Shown: positions 50,987-60,781 of the stretch, one piece after another
Position numbering within the stretch: the first letter of the stretch is position 1
Layout: each line of letters starts with the position of its first letter
Assembly: GCA_963839515.1 (NCBI GenBank)
Contig: CAWIVN010000020.1
Span: forward strand, 186,001 to 250,000
DNA: 64,000 nucleotides
Direction: 5' to 3'
Origin: Fredericiella sp963839515
GTDB taxonomy: Bacteria; Chloroflexota; Anaerolineae; Caldilineales; Caldilineaceae
Notes under the pieces: model-generated
Databases searched by the model: none
Told to the model about the DNA's origin: nothing
The model's input: only the letters and a program-made list of their open reading frames with translations
Made by a program: the position numbers and the translations under genes

Positions 50987-52084
50987 GTGGTCTATCTCTT
51001 TCTCAACGCCGACGAATACCTGGTCGGACACCGGCTGGCCGAGCTAAAGGCGGCACTGGGCGATCCGGAGTTGGCCAGCCTGAACATTGCCGAGCTAGGA
51101 CCAGGCCAGGTTGACCCCGTACGCCTATTGGCCGAGGCTGCCCTCATGCCGTTCTTGACCGAGAAACGGCTGCTGATCGTGCGCGGCTACTTGGACGCGC
51201 TGGACAAGCGCATGGCCGCCGCCAAAGCGCCGGGCAGTGCCGCCTTTGTTGAAGCCGCTGGCTTGCTCACCCGCCTGCCGGCTGCACCTGAAACCTGTGA
51301 CCTGGTGTTTGTCGACGGTGCGGTGGACAAGCGCCGCAGCCTGTATAAGGGCTTTACCCTGCCTGCCGCCGGCGGCCAACCCGAGCGCAAAATCCCCGGC
51401 CTGGAGGCACTGGCCAAGGCCCAAACGGTGCAGCTCGTAGATCTGCCAACACCGGACCCAAAGGCGCTGCCGGCCTGGATCCAGCAGCATGTCCGAGAAC
51501 GCAAGATTGCCATCCAGCCTGACGCGGTAGCCTTGTTGGCGAACTTTGTCGGGCGCAACCTGCGCCAGCTCGACAATGAGCTGGAGAAGCTGTCGCTCTA
51601 CGCCTACGGCCGCCCCATCACTGCCCAGGACGTGCGTGCCATGGTGGCCGATGCCTCGGAAGAGATGATCTGGAACCTGACCGACGGCCTCTGCCAGCGC
51701 AACCCCAGCAAGGCCATGCACGCCTTGCGCGAACTGCGCCGCAATGACCAGCACCCGTTGGCCATGCTCAGCTCGATCTCCCGCCAGTATCGCCTGCTCA
51801 TCCAGGTCAAGGCGATGATGCACCGTGGAGTGATGGCAGCCGACAAGATTGCCGCCGAGCTGGGTGAGAAGAGTTTTCCCGTCGAGAAGGCACAAAAGCT
51901 GGTGGGCCTTTACAGCTTTCAAGAACTGGATGCTATTATGGACCGGCTGCTTGAAACCGATATGGCCATGAAGACGGGTGGCGACGAAGACACGCTGCTC
52001 GACGTCCTGGTCGCCGACCTGACTAGTAAAAGAGCGCAGCCTGCCCATGCACCTGTCGCACCTGTCGCTAACCCATTTTCGTAA
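50987..52084 (+). CDS. holA: DNA polymerase III delta subunit
   Basis: 365 residues: the clamp-loader subunit that opens the beta sliding clamp. Family features are the N-terminal FLNADEYLVGHRLAELK, the beta-clamp-wrench region MPFLTEKRLLIVRG, the AAA+-like core without Walker ATPase residues, and the C-terminal collar (RELRRNDQHPLAMLSSISRQYRLLIQVKAM, then FPVEKAQKLVG). The start is set at the GTG at 50987 because the family begins just before FLNADE; the open frame upstream is not HolA-like and no strong ribosome site is seen. The last 38 bases overlap recF, so the two are translationally coupled. Confidence 0.9.
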   Translation: MVYLFLNADEYLVGHRLAELKAALGDPELASLNIAELGPGQVDPVRLLAEAALMPFLTEKRLLIVRGYLDALDKRMAAAKAPGSAAFVEAAGLLTRLPAAPETCDLVFVDGAVDKRRSLYKGFTLPAAGGQPERKIPGLEALAKAQTVQLVDLPTPDPKALPAWIQQHVRERKIAIQPDAVALLANFVGRNLRQLDNELEKLSLYAYGRPITAQDVRAMVADASEEMIWNLTDGLCQRNPSKAMHALRELRRNDQHPLAMLSSISRQYRLLIQVKAMMHRGVMAADKIAAELGEKSFPVEKAQKLVGLYSFQELDAIMDRLLETDMAMKTGGDEDTLLDVLVADLTSKRAQPAHAPVAPVANPFS

Positions 52085-53279
52085 CTACCAGCGGCTCGAG
52101 CTGGACTTAACGGGCCGGCTCACGTTGTTACAGGGGCAGAACGCACAGGGCAAGACCAACTTGCTCGAGGCGATCTTTTATCTCGCCACCAGCAAGCCGG
52201 TCCATGCCCAAACCGAGCGCGAGATCGTCGATTGGCTGGCGCAGGCCGAGCCGATTCCCTACTGTCGCGTGGCGGGTCACGTGCAGACGGATGCGCGTGC
52301 GATCGACCTGGAGATTCTACTCACCCCGCGCAACGACGGCACCAACTTCGCCAAGCAGATCAAGATCAACGGCGCACCACGCAGGGGGCTTGACCTGGTC
52401 GGCCTCATGCGCGCCGTGTTGTTTCTGCCCGAGGATATCCGGCTGGTGGATGGTGCGCCGGGCGAGCGCCGCCGCTATCTGGATATTGCTCTCTGCCAGA
52501 TCGACCGCAGCTACTGCCGATCGCTGGCAGCATTTCAACAGGTCGTGACGCAGCGCAACAGCCTGTTGCGCAGCCTGCGCGACCAAGGCGTCAATCCTGG
52601 TTCTGCTGCTGTCGAGGCGCAGCTTGCTTTTTGGGATGAGCGACTCGTGCTGCACGGGGCGCTCGTGGTCGCCCGCCGCCATGCCTTTGTGCTCGAGTTG
52701 GAGCAGACGGCCCAGGCGCGTCATGCCGAGCTAAGTGGTGGGAGCGAAGCATTGACGCTGCAATACCTTTCCAGCTTCAACCCCGGCAACCTGGCTGACC
52801 ATGAATACGAGCAGCTGCGCGAGGGGTTGTCGAGCGAGGTCAAGCGCGAGCCGCTGGTTGTGGAGGAGGTGGCGAGTGCCTATCAGCGCAAGTTGGCCGG
52901 CCGGCGAGCGCGGGAGATTTTATCCGCCACAACCATGTATGGACCCCATCGTGACGACCTGCGCTTTCTCGTCAACGGGCGCGACCTGCGGCTGTTTGGC
53001 AGCCGCGGCCAGCAACGCAGTGCTGCCCTGGCTCTAAAACTTGCCGAAGTGCGCGCCATGACGGAAGCGACGGGATCGGCGCCGCTGCTCCTACTAGATG
53101 ACGTCATGAGCGAACTGGATGCTCAGCGCCGCTCGCTGCTGCTGCAAGTGCTGGGCGACGCGGACCAGGCGGTTCTGACTACAACCGACTGGGATGACTT
53201 TGCGCCGGATTTTCGCGCCGGGGCACAGCTGTTAACGGTAGCTGGTGGGATGGTGCAGCCGGCGACTGCACTGAGTTGA
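52047..53279 (+). CDS. recF: RecF, DNA replication/repair SMC-like ATPase
   Basis: 410 residues. RecF with RecO/RecR loads RecA at gaps and at stalled forks. The N-terminus HLSHLSLTHFRNYQRLELDL, Walker A GQNAQGKTNLLEAI, the RecF block LFLPEDIRLVDGAPGERRRYLD, the GPHRDDL segment, the SRGQQRSAALALKLAE signature and Walker B LLLLDDVMSELDAQRR are all present. The start ATG at 52047 is exact for the family and lies inside the end of holA. RecF is usually next to dnaN/gyrB; pairing with holA is less common. Confidence 0.96.
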   Translation: MHLSHLSLTHFRNYQRLELDLTGRLTLLQGQNAQGKTNLLEAIFYLATSKPVHAQTEREIVDWLAQAEPIPYCRVAGHVQTDARAIDLEILLTPRNDGTNFAKQIKINGAPRRGLDLVGLMRAVLFLPEDIRLVDGAPGERRRYLDIALCQIDRSYCRSLAAFQQVVTQRNSLLRSLRDQGVNPGSAAVEAQLAFWDERLVLHGALVVARRHAFVLELEQTAQARHAELSGGSEALTLQYLSSFNPGNLADHEYEQLREGLSSEVKREPLVVEEVASAYQRKLAGRRAREILSATTMYGPHRDDLRFLVNGRDLRLFGSRGQQRSAALALKLAEVRAMTEATGSAPLLLLDDVMSELDAQRRSLLLQVLGDADQAVLTTTDWDDFAPDFRAGAQLLTVAGGMVQPATALS

Positions 53280-53280
53280 A

Positions 53281-53350
53281 GATTGTTGCCTCGCTCCCTC
53301 CATGAAACCTCTCCAACCTGGAGGCTAGTGGACGGAGCGAGGCAACAATC
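53281..53350. terminator. bidirectional terminator between recF and the aldo/keto reductase gene
   Basis: A perfect 17-bp outer stem (53281-53297 with 53334-53350, GATTGTTGCCTCGCTCC) encloses a smaller hairpin CTCCA-ACC-TGGAG (53311-53323). It fills the 72-bp convergent gap almost exactly. Confidence 0.85.
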
Positions 53351-53351
53351 A

Positions 53352-54350
53352 CTACCAGGCGTAGGCCTTGGGGGCTTCGCCGCCGGGGCCGGGGAAGATC
53401 TCGTCCAGCTTGGCCATGAACTCGTCGTCAAAGGTTAGCTCGGTGGCCCGAATCGCGTCGTCGAGCTGCTCGATCGTGCGCGGGCCGATGATGGGCGCCG
53501 TGACGATCGGGTTGTGCAGCATCCAGGCGAGCGCCACATTGGCCGGGTTCTCGCCGATCTCCTTGCAAAGAGCCTCATATTTCTCCAGCTTTGGCCGATG
53601 CGTCTCGACTTCTTTCTGGAAGTCCTCGCTGCCGCGGCGGCCGGCCGCAGCCTTGGCCAAGGCGCCGCCCAGCAGGCCGCCCCCCAACGGGCTCCACGGG
53701 ATCAGCCCCAGCCCATAGTGGCGGCAGGCGGGGATGACCTCCAGCTCGATCATGCGGTTGTTGAGGTGGTAGATGCTTTGCTCGCTTACCAACCCCATCA
53801 TGCCGCGCTTGGAAGCCTCCTGGCAGGCCGTCGCAATATCCCAGCCGGCGAAGTTGCTGGAGCCGACATAGACAACCTTGCCCTGATCGACCAGCGAGTC
53901 AAACGCCTGCCATGTCTCATCCCACGGGCACTCGCGGTCCACGTGATGCATCTGGTAGATGTCGATCCAGTCGGTCTGCAGGCGTTTGAGGCTGCCGTCG
54001 CAGTGCTTCTTGATCTTCACCGCCGATAGGCTGCGGCCATCGGTGTTGGGCTCGGCGCGGTTCTCCTTGCGCTTCACCGGGTTAAAGACCTTGGTGGCGA
54101 GGATGACGGCATCTCGCCGTCCGCCGCCCTGGGCGAACCAGCGGCCGATGATCAGCTCGGTGTCGCCCTGTTCGCCGCCCCAGCCATAGACGTCGGCCGT
54201 GTCGAAGAAGTTGATGCCCAGTTCCAAGGCACGGTCCATGATGCGGAAGCTGTCGGCCTCGTCGGTGACCCAGCCGAAGTTCATCGTACCGAGACACAGA
54301 TTGCTGACCAGGGCTCCATGCTTGCCCAGGCGCTTGTATTGTACTGCCAT
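53352..54350 (-). CDS. aldo/keto reductase
   Basis: 332 residues: an NADPH-dependent (beta/alpha)8 oxidoreductase. The N-terminus MAVQYKRLGKHGALVSNLCLGTMNFG, the catalytic Asp/Tyr pair in FFDTADVYG, the Lys in VILATKVF, the His in IYQMHHVD and the C-terminal NADPH loop (IIGPRTIEQLDDAI) are all present. It is of the YdjG/Tas-like type acting on sugars or aldehydes. The start at 54350 is supported by AAGGAG 8 bases upstream and by the family N-terminus; the frame stays open 54 bases further. Confidence 0.95.
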   Translation of the reverse strand: MAVQYKRLGKHGALVSNLCLGTMNFGWVTDEADSFRIMDRALELGINFFDTADVYGWGGEQGDTELIIGRWFAQGGGRRDAVILATKVFNPVKRKENRAEPNTDGRSLSAVKIKKHCDGSLKRLQTDWIDIYQMHHVDRECPWDETWQAFDSLVDQGKVVYVGSSNFAGWDIATACQEASKRGMMGLVSEQSIYHLNNRMIELEVIPACRHYGLGLIPWSPLGGGLLGGALAKAAAGRRGSEDFQKEVETHRPKLEKYEALCKEIGENPANVALAWMLHNPIVTAPIIGPRTIEQLDDAIRATELTFDDEFMAKLDEIFPGPGGEAPKAYAW

Positions 54351-54387
54351 GATGCTGCTCCTTCTTGGCGGTTTGATTTTGGAATGG

Positions 54388-54427
54388 TAAAGGGTGCAGA
54401 CCACCTTGAGAGCGGCTGCACCCTTTA
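54388..54427 (-). terminator. terminator downstream of the GH2 gene
   Basis: A 12-bp perfect stem (TAAAGGGTGCAG with CTGCACCCTTTA) has a 16-base loop, 66 bases after the GH2 stop on the minus strand. The region 54428-54493 shows nothing else. Confidence 0.7.
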
Positions 54428-54493
54428 TTGTGCCATAGGAGTCGCCGTTAGGCGATTCGGAGGCGAACAGCGCCGGCTATGGTTGTCCGGTGC

Positions 54494-57265
54494 TTACTCG
54501 GCCAAATACTGCACCAGGCTGTAGCGCATCTGCCGCGCCACCAGCCGGTGCTCCAGGTCACTCTGCAAATCCATCGAGCAGACGACCAGGCGACCGTCGC
54601 CTACCTGTGCCTCGTACAGCAGCCCCAGCCGGCGCGCTTCGAACCAGGTGTCGATCACCTGCACCAGCGGGCGCAGGTCGGGGGGCAGGTGATCCATGTG
54701 CATAGCCGCGGCACCGTGAACCAGCTCCCACCACTGCCAGTTGCTGTGGCTCTCGGTCGGGAAATGGGCAAAGACCGGGTGAGCCGGGTCGCACAGAATA
54801 CCCAGCGTGTGCGGGGCCTGGTTGCGCGTCCAGGCCGTGTTCCAGAAAACGCTGGAGAAGCCCAACACGGCGGGAGCGTCGACTTCGTCTGCCGGCGGCA
54901 ACATCAGTACGGTGCGTCCCGCTTCCAGCGCCGCGTGCGCCTCGGCATCCAACCGTGCACACACGTGCACCGACTCCGGCCATGCCGCATCCAGCTCGTC
55001 GGCAAAGACCCACAGGTCCCAGTCGTTTTCGAAGCGCAAGCGATCGCCTGCGCCGCCGGCATCGCCTGCCGTCACCGCTATCACCAGGCGCAGCTTCTGC
55101 GCCGATCGCACGTCGCCCAGCGGCTGGCGAATCGCACCGTGAATAACGCCCGTGCCGATCTCCACCGTGCCTACCTCGAGTGTGCCGCCTGCCGCCACAC
55201 CGCCATCGGAGTCGATCAACTGCCAGTCGACGCGTGCATCGTGCAGCGGCCGCGGTCCATAGTGGGCGATGGTGATGTCTGCTGTTAGCGTCTCACCCAC
55301 GCACCAGTAGCGCTTGTCGAGCAGCGCCAGGGGCACGGTGCTGTTGCAGAAACGGCGGAACTCGGAGGCCGTGATGTAGCCCTTCTCGTCCCAGAACGGG
55401 TCGAGCACGCCTACGAGCGCTGTGCCCTGGCCTGGGAAGTCGTGCAGATCGAGCAGCTGCAGCCCTGCCATGCCCGGCGTGCGCAGCGCAGACTCGATCT
55501 CCTCCTTGTAGCACAGCGCCTGCAGCTTCCCCGAGGCGATCAAAAAGTCGTGCGCCTGGTCGCCCATGTGGTTGGCTGCGAGAAAATCGCGAAAGATTTC
55601 GAAGTTTTTAGCCTTGAGCACGCCCGTGTACTTGTCGATCTCGGCAAAGTTGGGATAGACGCACCACTGCCCAATCTCGTGGCTGATCACCGGCATACCC
55701 GCAGCCGGCATGTACTCACGGTAGTCGGTGCGCGTCTCCGGCGGCATTGCGTTGATGCGCGACTTGAGCTCGGCGCCCCACAACTGGATGCGCGGCTCGA
55801 AGGTGTTGTGATACTGGTTCTCGGGAATCTTGGGCCAGCCTGCGCCGCCCGTGTACACGCGCCGCCCGTCGCGCTTGCGCCAGTAGGTGTTCCACAGCGC
55901 CAGGAATTCTGCGTCACGCCCGGCCGGCTCGTTGCCGTAGGCCATCAGCACAAATGACGGGTGATTGCCATAAGCATTCACGATGCGGTCGGCTTCGGCA
56001 TAAAGCCATTGGTCGAGCGGCCGGCCCTCGCCGATAGCTGCACCCTGGTTGGCCCACGATGCAATCTCGATCTGGTAGTAGAAGCCCAGCTCGTCGGCGG
56101 CCACAAAGGCAGCCTCCGGCGGGCACCACGAATGGAAGCGGATGTGGTTGAGGCCGTGGGCCTGGCAGACGCGTACGACGCGCTTCCAGGACTCCACGTC
56201 GGTGGGCGGGTAGCCGGTGAGTGGAAAGATACAGCATTCGAGCGTGCCGCGCAGAAAGATCGGCCGCCCGTTGATTGCCAACTGCGTACCCTGCGGCGTG
56301 ATCTCGCGCAAGCCAAAGGTGACCATATGAGTGGCCAGATGCTGCTGCCCCCCACTTTCGACGTCGAGCTGTACGGAGAGGTCGTACAATGCAGGCTGAA
56401 ACTCGTCCCACAGCAGCGCCCCGTCGCCCAGGGGATATTCGATATCCACGTGCCCACCGCGCGTCGAGAGGTCGGGGTCTGCCAGCCCATCCAGGGCAGA
56501 GAATTGCAGCGCGGCTACCAGGGGCTCTGGCCTGTGCTCGATTGGTGTGTTGCGCGCCACGGCGGCGACCATCACCGTACCGCGGCCGGGCGTGCCCAGG
56601 GCGCTGGCAAAGTCGATCTTGACGCGGGCCGATTTCTCAGCCACGTTGGGAAACACCTGCACGTTGCGCACCCAGATTGCAGGCCCGGCCTCCAGCCCGA
56701 TGCGCCCCACGATGCCATTCCAATTGGTCTGCGTGTGGTCGGTGACGCTGTGCGCGTTGGGACCTACGTCGACAAGGATGCGGTTGTCGACGCGGATCGT
56801 CAGCCGGTGTAACCCTGGCCGCACTCCCGTGCCGAGGTCGTAGACGTGTGCCGTGGAGAGGCTGTCCTGCGTGCCAAGGCAGCGTTCTTCCAGCCATACG
56901 GTTGTTCCCCAATGGGGGCGTTCCAGCGTCAGCGTGACGCGCCGTCCCTGCCAATCGGTCGGAATCTCGACCGAGCGCTGGTACCAGGCCGCACCGTTGT
57001 AATGCTTGTCGGGCTGCAGCCAGAAGGGAACCTTGAAGTTGCCGGATTCGCGATAGGGCGCGTACCGCGGATCCTCAAACAGCGAGCGGTCGATGATCGT
57101 GCCTACCCAGGCAGTATCCAGGCCTGGATCTTCACCGTAGCCTTGTTCTTGCAATGACCCGGGCAGCCGAATTTGCTGCGCCAGGCCCTGCTTCCACCAC
57201 TGCTGGTCGAGGCCTATGTCGTCCGGATCAATCGCAAACTGCCAAACGCCGGAAAGATCGATCAT
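54494..57265 (-). CDS. glycoside hydrolase family 2 protein (beta-galactosidase/glucuronidase-like)
   Basis: 923 residues. The N-terminal jelly-roll sugar-binding domain (about 1-200) has GVWQFAIDPDD, WYQRSVEIP and WLEERCLG. Ig-like domains (about 210-330) precede the (beta/alpha)8 catalytic domain (about 330-640). The acid/base is Glu446 in YGNEP and the nucleophile is Glu530 in SHEIGQWC; HIRFHSW is the GH2 entry strand. The 280-residue C-terminus is beta-rich. No signal peptide is seen, so the enzyme is probably cytoplasmic and works on imported oligosaccharides. Substrate specificity cannot be read. The start codon abuts the stop of the DUF5107-TPR gene, so they are co-transcribed. Confidence 0.9.
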   Translation of the reverse strand: MIDLSGVWQFAIDPDDIGLDQQWWKQGLAQQIRLPGSLQEQGYGEDPGLDTAWVGTIIDRSLFEDPRYAPYRESGNFKVPFWLQPDKHYNGAAWYQRSVEIPTDWQGRRVTLTLERPHWGTTVWLEERCLGTQDSLSTAHVYDLGTGVRPGLHRLTIRVDNRILVDVGPNAHSVTDHTQTNWNGIVGRIGLEAGPAIWVRNVQVFPNVAEKSARVKIDFASALGTPGRGTVMVAAVARNTPIEHRPEPLVAALQFSALDGLADPDLSTRGGHVDIEYPLGDGALLWDEFQPALYDLSVQLDVESGGQQHLATHMVTFGLREITPQGTQLAINGRPIFLRGTLECCIFPLTGYPPTDVESWKRVVRVCQAHGLNHIRFHSWCPPEAAFVAADELGFYYQIEIASWANQGAAIGEGRPLDQWLYAEADRIVNAYGNHPSFVLMAYGNEPAGRDAEFLALWNTYWRKRDGRRVYTGGAGWPKIPENQYHNTFEPRIQLWGAELKSRINAMPPETRTDYREYMPAAGMPVISHEIGQWCVYPNFAEIDKYTGVLKAKNFEIFRDFLAANHMGDQAHDFLIASGKLQALCYKEEIESALRTPGMAGLQLLDLHDFPGQGTALVGVLDPFWDEKGYITASEFRRFCNSTVPLALLDKRYWCVGETLTADITIAHYGPRPLHDARVDWQLIDSDGGVAAGGTLEVGTVEIGTGVIHGAIRQPLGDVRSAQKLRLVIAVTAGDAGGAGDRLRFENDWDLWVFADELDAAWPESVHVCARLDAEAHAALEAGRTVLMLPPADEVDAPAVLGFSSVFWNTAWTRNQAPHTLGILCDPAHPVFAHFPTESHSNWQWWELVHGAAAMHMDHLPPDLRPLVQVIDTWFEARRLGLLYEAQVGDGRLVVCSMDLQSDLEHRLVARQMRYSLVQYLAE

Positions 57266-60200
57266 TTATGCCATCCCCTTGTGGATGTAGGCCCCCAGGT
57301 GGTCCGCCCGCAACGTTAAGACTTCGTCGAACTCCTGCAATGCTCGCTGTCTGTCCTGCATCCCCAATTGGCCCAGTCCTGTCACGTAGTGGCAGTGGAT
57401 GCGATTGCGCGTACCCAGGTCGTCGTCAAAGACGAGGAAGTCGGGCAGCGAGACGGCGAAATAATCCATCTGCACGTCGTCGTACAGGTGCGCCTGTCCA
57501 TATTCGACCAGCCTGCGGAAGATACTTTCCGCCTCCTGCTCGCGCCGGAGCTTGCGCCGCGCCAGCCCCTGGTAGAAGATCATGTCCGGCGGCTGGTCGT
57601 TGTAATACATAGCCGAGGTGGGTTCACTCAGACCGGCAGATGCCCGCTCGAAGGCAGCTGTGGCCCCTGTGCCGTCGCCCAGCATTTCATAGGCACAGCC
57701 TAGATAGTAGAAGATGTGATTTTCCTGTGCGCCGTGCAGCTTGCCTTCGCCCAGGTTATGCGGATAGACCTGCGCTACCTCCAGGCGATCGATCGCCGCC
57801 TGCGCCTCTCCCCTCGCCAGGTGCGCCTTGGCCTTGGCGACCAGGCTCGCCACATATTGCGCCGTGGCCTTGCCTTCGCCGCCCTCCCAAGGATGGAAAT
57901 TACGGGCCATCAGCAACTCGTAGGCTTCGTCGTGCCGTTCCAGCAAGTTGAGCAAGCTGATACGCTCGATCGACAGGTCGTCGCGCTGTTCCACCAATTC
58001 GGCGTAGTGCTCTAGACGCGCCAGTCGCTGTGCCGGGTCGTGGTTGAGCCGCTTGTACAACTGGTCTAACTCGAAGAACACGCGTCCATCGGCCGGATCA
58101 AGCGCAAACGCCCGTTCGTAGGCCGCCAACGCCGCTGTTGGGTCATGCCGCTTGTTGAAATAGGCCAGCCCCAGGTTGCGGTGGACGCTGGGAAAGCTGT
58201 CGTCCAACGTGCGCGACCGCTCCCAATACTCGAGTGCTTCCTCATAGCGGCGGTGGCCATACCAGAAGACGCCTAGGAGATACAGGACGTGCGCATCCTG
58301 CGGGTTAAAGCGTATTGCCGTCTGCAATGCCCGCACATCGTCGAGCCGGTTTGGAAAACAGAGGGCGGCTGGCTGGGCTGCGGCCGCCACAAAGGCTGCC
58401 TGTGCTGCCTCGCGCTGGCCACTCTGGGCGTAAATCCAGCCTCGATAGTAGTCGCGCAGCGGGGATGCCGTCACGATCGCGTCGAGCAGTGCCAATGCCT
58501 CGGCCCACATTCCGGCGTGTATGTAATCCAGGGCAATTGCCATCAAGATCTCTGCGTTGCCGCCCGCCAACTGCTCGAACTGCGGGTCGCCATCGAGGAT
58601 ATTGCTTTCCCACAGGGCGCCGAACTCCATACGGTCCAGCGAGAGCGCCAATTGAACCTCCGCTGCCGCCTGGCTCACGCGTCGGAGCCTGCGCAGGATA
58701 GCAATCTTGAGGTGACGGGCCTGGTGCCGCCGCCAGTTACGTTCGAGCGAACGCGTTGCCAGGTCCAGCGCCTCCTCCCAACGCCCGCTGCGTGCCGCCA
58801 TCTGCGCCAGTTCGAAGTACGCCGCATCCTGCCAGGCTGCATTCCACACTGCTTTGTAGAAGGCGTCGAACGCTTCGTCATAGCGGTCCTGGAACTTGAG
58901 CGCCAACCCCAGATTGTAGTACGGCTCGCCGTCATAGGGGTTGGGATTGCGCCGCGTCAGGCTGCGGATGGCGGTGCGGAAATAGCGTTCCGCCGCCACA
59001 AACTTGCCGCGCCGCAACAGCAGCAGGCCCAGCGCGTTGTTACAGCGGCTGTCCAACGGGTCGCGACGTAACGCCTCTTCGTAGTAAGGTTCCGGCGCAT
59101 AGGTGGCGTGCCGGTATTGTTCGAGGTGCAGGCCGTTGAGAAACAACTCCTCGTTTGACATGATCTCGGCCGGTGGCCTGGCCGGCGTGGCAGGGGAAGG
59201 AATATCGGGCTTGGAATCGGGCAACGGCCTGTACTCGATCAGCCGTTCCTCCAGCTCTCCATCTACGCCCCACACCCGCAGCGCCAGGTCTTGCTCCACC
59301 AGGATATTGTGTGCAGACTGCCCGCCGCTGCGCAGCAGGGCGTTGCTTTGCAGCGCTATGACAGTCTCCACCAGCGCTGTCTCCGGCGTCAGTTCTAGCG
59401 TACGTATATAGATCGGCTCTGACCGCAGCAGCAGTTCGACGCGTACGGTGCGAGGGCGTGAGATGTACACGCCGATTACGGCCTCGGTTCCCTTGACCTC
59501 CAGGTTGACCACTACCTCGCGGCTGGCGTTCTTGGCCCCTCCGATGCGCTTGTACGGCATGAAGACCTGGGTGAAGCGTTTCTCCTCGCCCGGCATAATC
59601 CACGCGAAGTCGGGCTGGTTGTCGGTATAGGCGCCGCACATCAGCTCGATGTAGGGCCCGTCTTCGTCGGTCAGCTGCCGGTCCCACGCCTGGCCAAAGT
59701 CGCTCGTGCCCCACGTCCACTGCTTCTTGCCGGGCACGACGTGGTGGTTGGCCACGTGCATCATGCCCGCCTGCGGCCCGTGATCGTAGCAGCCCATAAA
59801 GTCGAAGTCGGAGTGATAGGCCATATACGACGTCGGCACAGGGATGTTCTTGTAGCGCGAGATATCGGTCCCCGGCGCATAGTTCACCTTGTAATAGGTA
59901 CCGGTGGCGATGGGGAAGTCCGATACGTCGCGCTTGCCGTGATCCATGACTGCATGCACGTCGGGTGGGAAGACCGACTGGTAGTTGTCGTTGACGTGCA
60001 CTGCCGGGTTGGCCCACCACAGGAACGTCTGTGGCTCGGCCGTGCGGTTGTAGAGCTGCACGTCGATCTCCAGATAGGCACGATCGGGGTACAGCCGAAA
60101 GCCGTGCATGCCCTTGGTGTTGAACATGATCTCGTACTCGGCGCACCAGACGGTGCGGCTGCCGTCCGCACCCTCGTCGATGCGCCACTGCATGGGCTGA

Positions 60201-60613
60201 TAGGTGGAAGGGCGGTGATGCTGCGGCCAGTTAAACTCGATGCCGCCCGATAACCACGGACCGGCCAGGCCTACCAGGGCCGGCTTGATCACACGGTTGT
60301 AATAGATAAAGTGGTAGCCGTTGGTCTTGTCCAGCGCCATCTGCACACGCCCGCCCAGCTGTGGCAGGATCATGATTTTGAGATAGCGGTTCTCGAGGAA
60401 CACGGCCGTCCAGGCCTGCTGCACCGGTTCGTCATAGACGCGTTCGATGACAGGGTGGGGATAGACGACGCCGCTCGAACCCTGGTAGACACGCTTCTCG
60501 AGGAATATGGGGTTTTTCTCCGGCCGGCCGACCGGGTAGGTGGGAATGATCACCTCTTCCGCCCAGGCATGTACGGTGTCGGTAGCGGATTCTCTGGTCA
60601 CAGGTAATTCCAT
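57266..60613 (-). CDS. DUF5107 domain protein with tetratricopeptide repeats
   Basis: 1115 residues. Residues about 20-380 are a DUF5107 domain, a mutarotase-like beta-sandwich: NRYLKIMILPQLGGRVQMA, GGIEFNWPQHHRPSTYQP, FLWWANPAVHVNDNYQSVFP. About 380-470 is a beta-sandwich linker. About 500-1110 is a long TPR-like helical array (NALGLLLLRRGKFVAAERYF, YNLGLALKFQDRYDEAFDAF, HRNLGLAYFNKRHDPTAALAAYERA). Such proteins commonly sit beside GH2 or other glycosidase genes in Chloroflexota and Bacteroidota, and the first domain may bind or process carbohydrate. It is the first gene of a two-gene unit with the GH2 gene. Confidence 0.88.
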   Translation of the reverse strand: MELPVTRESATDTVHAWAEEVIIPTYPVGRPEKNPIFLEKRVYQGSSGVVYPHPVIERVYDEPVQQAWTAVFLENRYLKIMILPQLGGRVQMALDKTNGYHFIYYNRVIKPALVGLAGPWLSGGIEFNWPQHHRPSTYQPMQWRIDEGADGSRTVWCAEYEIMFNTKGMHGFRLYPDRAYLEIDVQLYNRTAEPQTFLWWANPAVHVNDNYQSVFPPDVHAVMDHGKRDVSDFPIATGTYYKVNYAPGTDISRYKNIPVPTSYMAYHSDFDFMGCYDHGPQAGMMHVANHHVVPGKKQWTWGTSDFGQAWDRQLTDEDGPYIELMCGAYTDNQPDFAWIMPGEEKRFTQVFMPYKRIGGAKNASREVVVNLEVKGTEAVIGVYISRPRTVRVELLLRSEPIYIRTLELTPETALVETVIALQSNALLRSGGQSAHNILVEQDLALRVWGVDGELEERLIEYRPLPDSKPDIPSPATPARPPAEIMSNEELFLNGLHLEQYRHATYAPEPYYEEALRRDPLDSRCNNALGLLLLRRGKFVAAERYFRTAIRSLTRRNPNPYDGEPYYNLGLALKFQDRYDEAFDAFYKAVWNAAWQDAAYFELAQMAARSGRWEEALDLATRSLERNWRRHQARHLKIAILRRLRRVSQAAAEVQLALSLDRMEFGALWESNILDGDPQFEQLAGGNAEILMAIALDYIHAGMWAEALALLDAIVTASPLRDYYRGWIYAQSGQREAAQAAFVAAAAQPAALCFPNRLDDVRALQTAIRFNPQDAHVLYLLGVFWYGHRRYEEALEYWERSRTLDDSFPSVHRNLGLAYFNKRHDPTAALAAYERAFALDPADGRVFFELDQLYKRLNHDPAQRLARLEHYAELVEQRDDLSIERISLLNLLERHDEAYELLMARNFHPWEGGEGKATAQYVASLVAKAKAHLARGEAQAAIDRLEVAQVYPHNLGEGKLHGAQENHIFYYLGCAYEMLGDGTGATAAFERASAGLSEPTSAMYYNDQPPDMIFYQGLARRKLRREQEAESIFRRLVEYGQAHLYDDVQMDYFAVSLPDFLVFDDDLGTRNRIHCHYVTGLGQLGMQDRQRALQEFDEVLTLRADHLGAYIHKGMA

Positions 60614-60685
60614 TCTATTGATTGGGCGTTATGCCCCCCATTGGCGAATGTGGGCACGAGGGCATGCGGGCTACACAGTGATGCC

Positions 60686-60723
60686 ATAATAGCGTTCAAT
60701 GCTCAAGCAGAACATGCTTTAGC
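60686..60723 (-). promoter_or_regulatory. candidate promoter with overlapping operator for the DUF5107-GH2 unit
   Basis: On the minus strand a good -10, TATTAT (60686-60691), follows a weak -35. An imperfect dyad GCTCAAGCA-GAACA-TGCTTTAGC (60701-60723, 8 of 9 pairs) covers the -35 region. This is where a carbohydrate-responsive repressor or activator could bind. The rest of the 168-base spacer 60614-60781 shows nothing else. Confidence 0.35.
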
Positions 60724-60781
60724 TTGTTGAACCGATGGACTTTGTTGCTAGGTTTGATTTGCGGCCTGGGTCACCAGCCGG

